DNA of 12,588 bases from Bacteroidales bacterium (GCA_004552155.1 SFPF01000079.1:1-12588), one strand, 5' to 3'; positions 1-6,411 are shown, counted from the stretch's first letter. The notes: a model not told the origin generated them from the sequence alone. A program made the numbers and translations.

Positions 1-100
1 GTGTAAAACTCCTTGATGCCGTTTTGGTTCTTGTTTTTGCTTGAAAGTTCGTTTCTTGCCGGTCAGTTTCGTAACATAATAGTTCATCGAGAACTTCGGT

Positions 101-1363
101 ATGGACGACATAGACCTCCCTACGCTTAATGCCTATCGCAAGCGTTTTGAGATTAGGAACGTAGACCACGTGTTTAACCAGTTGGACGATAAAGAATTCT
201 TGCGTAATATGGGAGGCTACACTACTGATAGGAACACGCACAGGGAGGGGCTTACTATGGCTGGATTGATGATGTTCGGCAAGGGGCTTCCGGTGCGAGA
301 GCGGTTTGATAACGTACGCATGGACTATATAGACAAGACAAATTTGATCGGGGATAGCAGATGGAGTGACCGCCTTACCTATGACGGCACATGGGAAAAC
401 AATCTCTACAACTTTTTCACGCGTATTATGCCTAAACTAACTGCCGACATAAAGCGTCCATTCAAACTTCAAGGCATGGAGCGCATCGATGACACTCCGG
501 TGCACAAGGCTATAAGAGAGGGAATGACGAATATGATAATTCATGCAGACTTCTTTGTCACAGGTGTCTTGAAAGTGGAGAAATACAACCATGAACTGCT
601 TTTTTCTAACCCGGGTTCATTAAAGCTCCCCATAGAAGATATAATGTGCGGAGGCAATTCTAAGGCGCGCAACCCGCGTATCCAAAATATGCTGCGCATG
701 ATTGGATATGGGGATAATATTGGTAGCGGATACCCTACTATTTTGAAAGTCTGGAAAGAAGAAAATTGGCGCAAGCCTACGCTGCTTGATAGAACAGAAC
801 TTCGGCAGGTAGATTTAACGCTTCCGATGATAAGTCTCTTGCCCGAAAATGTGCTTCATGAGATGGAAGCACACTATGGCGAGATGTTGTTCGTTTCATT
901 GACAGCCGAAGAACAAATAATTGCGGCATACGTGTGGAATGGAGAAAGCGTAAGCAATGCCGAACTTCAGCAATTGCTCGGTCTCAACTCGATTGAAGTT
1001 GGCAAAATTCTTCATGGCATGGTCGAAAAACAACTTTTGAATCAAGAGAATAAAAACCGTTGGACAACATATACTATATGTAAAGAACGGGTAGGTGATA
1101 AAAAGGGTGATAAAAAGGGTGATAAAAAGGGTGATAAAAAGAGTGATAAAAAGAGTGATAAAAAGAATGCGATGGAACTTACTGATACAGAACAGCAAAT
1201 CCTTGCATTGATGAGGCTGGATGCAAGTGTTACATACGGCATGCTGGAGAAAAAGCTTTCCCTTGGCCGTACCACGCTATTTAAAGCAATCAGCCATTTA
1301 AAGGAAATAAATGTTGTAAGCAGAGAGGGTGGACGGAAAAACGGGCACTGGGTAATTCGTTGA
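101..1363 (+). CDS. ATP-binding winged-helix regulator (AlbA_2/HATPase_c_4 type), N-terminally truncated
   Basis: This 420-residue product matches the C-terminal two thirds of the putative transcriptional regulators that normally carry an N-terminal AlbA_2 (Schlafen AAA_4-like) domain, then a GHKL-like ATPase module (HATPase_c_4) and winged helices. The ATPase-like part lies at about residues 125-225: a helix with REGMTN and HAD, then FSNPG, GGNSKARNPRIQ and GYGDNIGSGYPT. Residues about 265-330 and 355-420 look like two winged helices, joined by a (G/S)DKK repeat linker. Family members are usually 500-600 residues, and the AlbA_2 domain is absent here. In-frame stops at 77-82 (TAA TAG) precede the first ATG at 101, while similarity to the family seems to begin right after them (FIENFG before the Met). 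I therefore read it as a 5'-truncated gene, perhaps non-functional. It stands alone, and no Shine-Dalgarno is visible. Exact targets of this family are poorly known. Confidence 0.72.
   Translation: MDDIDLPTLNAYRKRFEIRNVDHVFNQLDDKEFLRNMGGYTTDRNTHREGLTMAGLMMFGKGLPVRERFDNVRMDYIDKTNLIGDSRWSDRLTYDGTWENNLYNFFTRIMPKLTADIKRPFKLQGMERIDDTPVHKAIREGMTNMIIHADFFVTGVLKVEKYNHELLFSNPGSLKLPIEDIMCGGNSKARNPRIQNMLRMIGYGDNIGSGYPTILKVWKEENWRKPTLLDRTELRQVDLTLPMISLLPENVLHEMEAHYGEMLFVSLTAEEQIIAAYVWNGESVSNAELQQLLGLNSIEVGKILHGMVEKQLLNQENKNRWTTYTICKERVGDKKGDKKGDKKGDKKSDKKSDKKNAMELTDTEQQILALMRLDASVTYGMLEKKLSLGRTTLFKAISHLKEINVVSREGGRKNGHWVIR
1094..1165 (+). repeat. Six 12-bp in-frame tandem repeats encoding (G/S)DKK
   Basis: Six consecutive 12-bp units read GGTGATAAAAAG (four copies) then AGTGATAAAAAG (two copies). 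They encode GDKK x4 and SDKK x2 in the linker between the two predicted winged helices of the regulator. The unit length is a multiple of three, so copy-number change by slippage alters linker length without breaking the frame. Confidence 0.97.
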
Positions 1364-1504
1364 AATGAAGCCTTGGTGAGGAGTAGAGTGCGCCAAGGGC
1401 GAATTGTCTATGGCGCTGTGCCCTTGCCCTATGCTTTGCCAGTCCGTGGCACAACTGGGCGCGTTTTGGCGGAACGCGGGGAAAACCCTATCTTTGCCTT
1501 GGCA

Positions 1505-1536
1505 AAAAGAGGAAGGGTGCGGGCCTTTCCTCTTTT
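1505..1536 (+). terminator. Probable intrinsic (possibly bidirectional) terminator
   Basis: AAAAGAGGAA at 1505-1514 pairs perfectly with TTCCTCTTTT at 1527-1536, with two more G-C pairs possible inside after one mismatch. The 3' arm ends in four Ts and the 5' arm begins with five As, as in a two-way terminator. It lies about 140 bp beyond the stop of the ATP-binding regulator, so its link to that gene is an inference. Confidence 0.5.
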
Positions 1537-1763
1537 CGCGTTTTTGGGGCGAACTATCCTATATGGGCGGGAAAAATTATCTTATAGGATCGTGAAAATT
1601 ATAAGCAACCCCGTGAAAATTTGCTCCTTTATAATTTTTCCGAGGTGCTTTATAGTAAAAAATCTCTTGCTTTTCGTCAGAATTTTAATGGAGCAAATTC
1701 CCATTGTCTTAATTATCCCTAAATCTTCACGCCGCTCCGTCTTAACGATTGCAAACGCGAGTT

Positions 1764-1785
1764 CTACGCTCTGCGCAGAGCGTAG
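1764..1785. repeat. 22-bp perfect palindrome
   Basis: CTACGCTCTGC at 1764-1774 is followed at once by its exact reverse complement at 1775-1785. No T-run follows, so a terminator is unlikely. A dimeric-protein binding site, a recombination site or a remnant of a repeat element are all possible. Confidence 0.85.
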
Positions 1786-1831
1786 GGCGGCATTAACAAG
1801 TTTTACTTTTTATCTTATAGGCCGATAAATC

Positions 1832-1907
1832 AGAACGTTTTCGTTAAGCCAAATGAGCAGAGTTCAAGCTCGCTTGAATACTCTGCCATGGCGAGAAAAC
1901 GTCTGTT
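1832..1907. repeat. Copy 1 of a 76-bp hairpin-forming dispersed repeat
   Basis: This segment is 74/76 identical to 4215-4290, in the same orientation. It is one long imperfect palindrome. GCAGAG pairs with CTCTGC and TTCAAGC with GCTTGAA around a 2-nt loop. Outside these, GCCA pairs with TGGC, and ACGTTTTC (1835-1842) pairs with GAAAACGT (1895-1902). Both differences from copy 2 keep the fold: one is in the loop, the other turns a G-C pair into G-U. The segment 1836-1913 is flanked by GAA on both sides. The closing GAAAAC at 1908-1913 is inverted relative to GTTTTC at 1837-1842. Confidence 0.93.
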
Positions 1908-1962
1908 GAAAACGAACTGCGCGATAATCATGCCCGTTTTGCTTTCTCTAATTGTCAAAATT

Positions 1963-1971
1963 GGGGGGGGG
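1963..1971 (+). repeat. G9 homopolymer tract upstream of surface-protein promoter
   Basis: Nine consecutive Gs lie in AT-rich DNA, about 70 bp before the -7 box of the surface-protein gene and 56 bp after repeat copy 1. Such tracts are slippage-prone. It lies outside the coding region and, as far as I can see, outside the -33/-7 region, so any effect on expression would be indirect. Confidence 0.9.
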
Positions 1972-2040
1972 TATTATAAAATATATTAATAAGGTGGAAG
2001 TTTTATCGTTTTTCTTGTGGCGAAAAAGTTGAATTGTTTT

Positions 2041-2048
2041 TACTTTTG
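2041..2048 (+). promoter_or_regulatory. Bacteroidetes -7 box (TACTTTTG)
   Basis: TACTTTTG is a perfect match to the Bacteroidetes primary sigma factor -7 consensus TAnnTTTG. A candidate -33 TTG lies at 2015-2017, with a somewhat long 23-nt spacer. It would start a leader of roughly 80 nt before the ATG at 2136. Confidence 0.6.
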
Positions 2049-2060
2049 CACTATAAAGAC

Positions 2061-2082
2061 GTAGTGCAAGGCGTTGCATTAC
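2061..2082 (+). promoter_or_regulatory. Stem-loop in the 5' leader of the surface-protein gene
   Basis: GTAGTGCAA (2061-2069) and TTGCATTAC (2074-2082) form a 9-bp stem with one G-U pair and a GGCG tetraloop. It sits just downstream of the expected transcription start. It is not followed by a T-run, so an mRNA-stabilising or regulatory 5' hairpin is more likely than an attenuator. No known riboswitch was recognised. Confidence 0.45.
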
Positions 2083-2135
2083 GCACTGACTATTAGCAAA
2101 TCCAATCATTAATCATTACAATTAGAATTTTTAGT

Positions 2136-4162
2136 ATGAGAAAATTTACGCTTTTGCTGCTCGTATTATGTATGAGCAGTTTCCCACAATTCTTGCAGGC
2201 GCAGGATTATGCAGTTAACAGTTCTATTGCAAATGCCAATCTTTCGTCAACTCGACAAGGTAAACGTTATTGTAAGGGGGTCTCTTTGACCCCTCAGAAA
2301 AGTCCTGTAACTTACGGAGCGAAACAGACTATTTCTTTTAATAACGGCATTTCGGTATCATCGTCATCTGATAATGGTACTAATTATAAAATTTATAATG
2401 ACCTGACTGCAACTTCCAATGGATTTAGTCTTAAAACTGGTCAAACTGTGAACGGCTCTTTCGATATTGGTAATCAAGGTGGAGTTTGGGATGGCTATTG
2501 GATGGGTTCTTATATCTACATTGATGCCAATCAAAACAAGATTTTTGATACCAGCAACGAACTTTTTAGAAGTTCCGGGAGTACTTATACTGGTTCTAAC
2601 GTTGTGAATTCGGTTTCAGAGTTTCGTTTGCCTACTACTGCGGGTCAATATCGTATGCGTTTTATTATTGCCTGGCCGGAACAGTTCAATTCTTTACCGG
2701 CAGGCTATTCAGGAATGTCTTCTGATGGCGGTTGTATTACTGATGTAACATTAAACCTCGTAGATCCCGTTGTTTCGGTTTCCAATAATGATGCTAAAGG
2801 TACAGTAACTCTTCCTGGGTCTGCTATTTGCGGAAATGATTATATTTTTACGGTTGAGGCTAAAGCGGGCTACTCTGTTGCAAGTGTTGAAGTTCGCTGC
2901 GGTGAGAATTTAGACGAGGCAGCTTCTGAAAATGTAACTTGGAAGGCTATAACTCCTACGAATAGTGACAACACCTATACTGTCAGCGGTGCAAATTTCC
3001 AAGGCGACATGAAGATTATCGTGACTTACAGGCCTAATACTGATGTGAATTTAATTAAGCAAGGCAAGCAGGTGTTCAAGATTAAGAACAGGAGTTATAG
3101 TTCAACAATGCCCTATCTTATCGTAAGCACTACCGATGTAGCCGACGAAAGCTCCGCTACAGACCGCGTGCCTTACAACAAGCCGATATTATATCACACA
3201 ACAGACGCAGCAAACAATGCAAGCTATCTGTGGAAATTGAAACCCACTGGCACCGCCGAACAATATTATCTTTGCTCACAAGGATTGCAAGCTGTGCTGA
3301 GCCCTGCTGCACAAGTTACTGTACAACTTGCAGAAAATGGCACGCCTGTAAAACTATTTTCCAGCACTTCGGGTTATTATGGAATCGCTCCTGCAACCAC
3401 AACAGCGCTTACCGCAAACACCTTCTTGCATGCCGTAGCATTTGGTAAAACAAAGGCACAAGATACTTATTGCAAATCAGACATTGGCGACTATGTGACG
3501 TATTGGAATTTCCAAGAAAACGGGAGGGATACGCAACCTTCCCAATGGACCTTTGAAGCCGTTGATGAAATCGGCATCACGATTGGCGCGAGCGGCTACG
3601 CTTCCGTTAACTATGACTTCCCCGTGAAGTTCCCCGCTGGCGTGAAGGTTTATAAGAAGGCAGAGGAAGCTGCTACGTATATCAAGCTCGAAGAAATCCC
3701 TGCAGGCGATGACGGCTGCGTTTCCCTGCCCACAGGCAACGCCGCATTTGTGGCCGGCACGGAAGGCGCAAGCATCACGCTCGAAATTCTTTTGGACGAG
3801 CCGGAAGCCATCGACGGCGGCACGGGCGTCAGCGGCACGTAACGACCTTCAACGAAGGCGATGCCGCCAATATCTACGGCATTGCAAAGGTGAACGATGT
3901 TGTGGCATTCTACAAAATGAAGGCCAACACCACCATCAAGCAAAACAAGGGCTACATCGAGTCCGCTACGAACAACGCGCCGCGCATGGAACTCACCTTC
4001 GGCGAGGGCGAAACCACGGGCATCGAAAGCATGCTCGAGGATAACAGCCGCCGCGAAAGCATCGACACCTCCGTACTCTACGACCTCAACGGCCGCCGCG
4101 TGCTCTATCCCTCTCGCGGCATCTACGTAACGGCCGGCGGCCAGCGCATTTTCCTCAAATAA
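2136..4162 (+). pseudogene. Secreted multidomain surface protein with GEVED-like domain, frame broken near 3838
   Basis: The product begins with a clear signal peptide (Lys/Arg start, hydrophobic core, LQA-QD cleavage near residue 22). A GEVED-like beta domain follows at about residues 75-210 (YIYIDANQNKIFD, then RMRFIIAWPE and SDGGCITDVTL). Next come an Ig-like or bacterial-repeat segment (about 213-300), a region of unknown fold (about 300-470), and a C-terminal beta-rich part. The first frame stops at 3840-3842. Homologous-looking sequence continues one frame over (TTFNEGDAANIYGIAKV...) to the stop at 4160-4162 and ends with YDLNGRRV...GIYV, the tail typical of exported Prevotella and Bacteroides proteins. 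Losing one base in the GGCACGTAACG stretch explains the break; restoring it reads SGTVTTFNEGD. The intact protein would be about 675 residues and is probably cell-surface or secreted. The 5' part is AT-rich and the 3' part GC-rich. The break could be real decay or a sequence error. Confidence 0.75.
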
Positions 4163-4214
4163 AGAGACCGCTCACGCGAGATCCATTATTTATTTTCCCA
4201 AATCATTACAATAA

Positions 4215-4290
4215 AGAACGTTTTCGTTAAGCCAAATGAGCAGAGTTCAAGCTTGCTTGAATACTCTGCCATGGCGAGAAAATGTCTGTT
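4215..4290. repeat. Copy 2 of the 76-bp hairpin-forming dispersed repeat
   Basis: This copy is in direct orientation and 74/76 identical to 1832-1907. It lies between the end of the surface gene and the ATG of the small peptide gene, inside what looks like that gene's leader. It is flanked by AAAGAA at 4213-4218 and 4294-4299. Removing 4219-4293 restores a leader very like that of the surface gene (AATCATTACAAT, then AGAATTTT, then ATG). That suggests insertion with a short target duplication. Confidence 0.93.
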
Positions 4291-4306
4291 TAAAAAGAAT
4301 TTTATT

Positions 4307-4498
4307 ATGAAGAAAAAATATGTTTCCCCCGTATGCCGCACCTACAATCTCGAAATAGAGAATGCCATTCTATCGGGGTCCATCGGAAAAATCGAAACGG
4401 AGACTGACGGCGCCAACTTCGATACGAACAAAAAAGCCAACAGCATCTGGCAGGATATGGATACAGAGTCGAACTGCGGCACAGCCATGGGCTGGTAA
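4307..4498 (+). CDS. Small Bacteroidales peptide of unknown function (63 aa)
   Basis: I choose the ATG at 4307 (MKKKYVSPVC) because the upstream in-frame ATGs lie inside the 76-bp repeat. The N terminus fits a pattern I recall from many short Bacteroidales proteins: MKKxYxxP, then a short strand with acidic residues, then ILxxS, followed by a variable, polar C-terminal half. The C-terminal half here is acidic, has Trp48 and a final Trp63, and carries Cys57; the other Cys is residue 10. There is no signal peptide or membrane segment. The gene is preceded by the repeat and closely followed by a strong terminator, so it looks like a genuine, separately ended transcript. Its function is unknown. 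A conserved leader plus variable tail would fit a peptide precursor, but nothing here proves that. Confidence 0.65.
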   Translation: MKKKYVSPVCRTYNLEIENAILSGSIGKIETETDGANFDTNKKANSIWQDMDTESNCGTAMGW

Positions 4499-4522
4499 GC
4501 ACGCATGTCGCTGAGCGATACA

Positions 4523-4562
4523 AAAAATCCCGGAGGCCTTAAAGGAGGTTTCCGGGATTTTT
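4523..4562 (+). terminator. Strong intrinsic terminator after the small peptide gene
   Basis: AAAAATCCCGGA (4523-4534) pairs perfectly with TCCGGGATTTTT (4551-4562) around a 16-nt loop, giving a 12-bp stem ending in a run of Ts. It starts 24 bp after the stop codon at 4498. The A-run on the other arm could also let it act on the opposite strand, below the kinase gene. Confidence 0.9.
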
Positions 4563-4583
4563 CTTGCAAATGATGGATAAGGG

Positions 4584-4779
4584 TCAAATGGCGTGCAAAC
4601 GAGTGCAATTTTCGTGCAAGCGAGTACAATTAAGTTTACTTAAATTGCCGAGCGCAGCCGAAAATGTCATGAAATTAAGTTTACTTAAATTGCCGAGTGC
4701 AGCCGACATTATTCAAATGGCGTGCAAACGAGTGCAATTAAGTTTACTTAAATTGCCGAGTGCAGCCGACATTATTCAA
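4584..4779. repeat. Mosaic tandem repeat array with CGAGTGCA and TTAAGTTTACTTAA words
   Basis: Three copies of a 34-bp unit lie at 4628-4661, 4673-4706 and 4736-4769. Each has an AATT start, the palindrome TTAAGTTTACTTAA, and GCCGAG(T/C)GCAGCCGA. A 27-bp unit (TCAAATGGCGTGCAAACGAG and on) occurs at 4584-4610 and 4713-4739, with a degenerate copy between them. The octamer CGAG(T/C)(G/A)CA occurs six times, at 4600, 4621, 4649, 4694, 4729 and 4757. The last two 34-bp units share a further ten bases (CATTATTCAA). The array ends at the stop codon of the minus-strand kinase gene (4776-4778). No coding function is supported. Confidence 0.9.
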
Positions 4780-6360
4780 TACTTAAACGTGCTTCCGCCG
4801 AGAAACTCGCGCAGGAGCGAGGTGGGCGGCAGGCCTTTCGTGGAAATAGGCTTGAGGTAAGAGAGGAACTTGCGCAGGCGATAGGCCTCGGAATACTCGG
4901 GCGCATTCTCCGGCACCTGTTCCAGGAGCGGCAGGGCCTGCGAGCGCAGGGCGGCGAACTCGAAGAGCAGCGCGGTGTTGATCATCACGTCGGCCTGCTC
5001 CTGATAAGGGAATATCCAGCGCTCCTCGCCCGCACGCACCGCCGGCCAGCGGCTGATGGTGTCCTGCGCCGAATAGCCGCGGTATTTGTAGTCGCGCACG
5101 ATGCGGCGGAGCAGGCGGTTGTCGGTGTTTGTTTTCCTCGGGAATATCCTTCGTGAGCATGGGGTTGAGGGCGTGTATGCCTTCGAGAATGAGCAGCATG
5201 TCGGGGGCGAGGCGCAGGCGGTTGCCGCTCTTCTCGCTCAGCCCCGTCTGGAAGTTGTAGCGCGGCAGCTCCACCTCCTCGCCTTGCAGCAGGGCGTTCA
5301 TCTGCTGGTTGAAGAGCGGTATGTTCATCGCCTCGATATGCTCGTAGTCGAAGTCGCCGGCGGCGTTGCGCGGCGTCTTCTCGCGGTCCACGAAGTAGTC
5401 GTCGAGCGACACGGGGATAGGTTTCACGCCGCAGGCCATAAGCTGCACCGAGAGGCGTTTGGAGAACGTGGTCTTGCCGCTCGACGAAGGACCGGCTATG
5501 AGAATGACTTTAAGCTTGGGGTTGGCGGCGATGCGGTCGGCGAGCTGGCTGATTTTCTTTTCCTGCAAAGCCTCCGTCACGTTGATAAGCTGATTGGTGA
5601 GGCCGAGGTCGTTGGCCTTGTTGAGTTCGCCTATGGTGCTCACGCCGAGGATTTCCTGCCAGCGGTGCTGCTCGCGGAATACGTCGAACATCTTGCTCTG
5701 CTCCACCATGGGGCGCAGCTGCTCGGGGTTTTCGGGGTCGGGCAGGCGGAGCAGCAGCCCGTCGCCGTAGGGCACAACGTCGAACAGCCGAATTTGCCCC
5801 GTGCGAATGAGCAATGAGCCGTAGAAATAGTCGGCCACATCGTCGAGCGTGTAGTAGTTGGTATAGAGCGAGCCGAGGCCTTCGAGCAGTTTCGCCTTGT
5901 TCTCAAGCCCATGCTCGCGGAAAAGGGCGATGGCTTCGGAGGTGTGGCAGGTGACGCGGTGGAACGGCAGGTCGGCATCTACGATTTCCTGCATGCGGCG
6001 GCGGATAACGTCCACGTCGAACTCGCCGTCGAGGCGGCAGTAGTAGCCGTTGCTCACGGGCGTGTCGATGCGCAGGCGACCCTTGGGGTAAAGGTCGTGC
6101 ACCGCCTTGTAGAGCACGAAGAAAAGCGAGCGCGTGTAGGTGCGCATGCCGGAGGGCGAGGTGACGTCGAGAAACTCGATGTCCTTGTCGTTGAAGAGCG
6201 CGAAGTGCAGCCCTTCCACCTTGTTGTTCACCTTTGCGCTGGTCACGCCGTGAGGCATCTTGATTTCCAGCAGTTCGTAGACCTCTTCGAGGTTGAAGCC
6301 GAGGGGCACGCGGTGCGTGCGCCCCGTGTTCTTGCAAAAGATAGTTACAGTTTTTCCCAT
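4776..6360 (-). pseudogene. TGS-domain nucleoside (uridine) kinase, internal deletion and frameshift near 5126
   Basis: The protein reads from ATG at 6358-6360. Residues about 1-65 are a TGS-like domain and about 70-250 resemble the threonyl-tRNA synthetase editing region (HRVTCHTSEA). A P-loop kinase of the uridine kinase/phosphoribulokinase family follows, with Walker A GPSSSGKTT at 290-298, DDYF at about 320-323 and LILEGIHALNP at 390-400. After ENK (about 411) the frame is lost. The proper C terminus (TNTDNRLLRRIVRDYKYRGY... to LREFLGGSTFKY) continues in another frame to the stop at 4776-4778. From memory, homologues carry about 20 residues between these parts (a YVSAL...LDNHN-like segment), so this is a short deletion that is not a multiple of three, not a single-base slip. 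The intact protein would be about 550 residues, phosphorylating nucleosides in salvage. The lost part lies in the kinase domain, so activity is doubtful if the deletion is real. Confidence 0.78.
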
Positions 6361-6403
6361 AGTGGTTATGGTTTGTATTTACAGTTAATCAAAGGGATTT
6401 AGA

Positions 6404-6411
6404 CAAAAATA
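6404..6411 (-). promoter_or_regulatory. Candidate -7 box for the kinase gene (TATTTTTG)
   Basis: On the minus strand TATTTTTG matches TAnnTTTG and lies about 45 bp upstream of the kinase ATG. No convincing -33 element stands at the usual distance. The gap 6361-6513 is otherwise AT-rich and holds nothing else I can name. Confidence 0.35.

Larger units (their letters stand above)
1364..1831. other. Gene-free, inverted-repeat-rich intergenic segment
   Basis: I find no convincing gene here. Open frames exist (for example from TTG at 1373), but they have no family resemblance and look like translated hairpins. The stretch holds several inverted repeats: 1505-1514 with 1527-1536; ATCCTATA 1556-1563 with TATAGGAT 1583-1590; AAAATTATAAG 1595-1605 with its complement at 1627-1638 (one bulged T); AATTTGCTCC 1618-1627 with GGAGCAAATT 1690-1699; and a 22-bp perfect palindrome at 1764-1785. 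It also has direct repeats: CGTGAAAATT at 1591-1600 and 1612-1621, and TTATCTTATAGG at 1577-1588 and 1810-1821. The first part is GC-rich and the rest AT-rich. It could be a decayed mobile element, a dispersed intergenic repeat, or a structured RNA. Confidence 0.5.

Noticed and set aside
1..87. Minus-strand open frame starting MNYYVTKLTGKK and running off the left edge
   Set aside because: Only 29 codons are visible, I do not recognise a family, and no promoter is evident. It is discussed only as part of the truncation junction.
1373..1828. 151-codon plus-strand open frame from a TTG start
   Set aside because: It runs through several hairpins and the 22-bp palindrome, changes composition midway, has no recognisable domain and no start signal.
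3830..3850. Programmed ribosomal frameshift in the surface gene
   Set aside because: There is no slippery heptamer or poly-A/T run before the stop and no clear downstream pseudoknot.
1832..4290. Composite transposon bounded by the two 76-bp repeats
   Set aside because: No transposase lies between or beside them. Each copy has its own short flanking duplication, which suits independent small insertions better.
4253..4306. Upstream extension of the 63-residue peptide gene
   Set aside because: The extra codons come from the 76-bp repeat; the MKKKY start at 4307 fits the usual N terminus better.
4584..4779. CRISPR array
   Set aside because: Units differ in length, spacing is irregular, the intervals are themselves repeated, and no cas genes are nearby.
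4564..4860. 98-codon plus-strand open frame
   Set aside because: It is translated repeat sequence that then runs antisense into the kinase C terminus.
5101..6402. Plus-strand open frames opposite the kinase gene (5101-5817, 5911-6402)
   Set aside because: They are mirror frames of a GC-rich minus-strand gene with clear TGS and kinase motifs.
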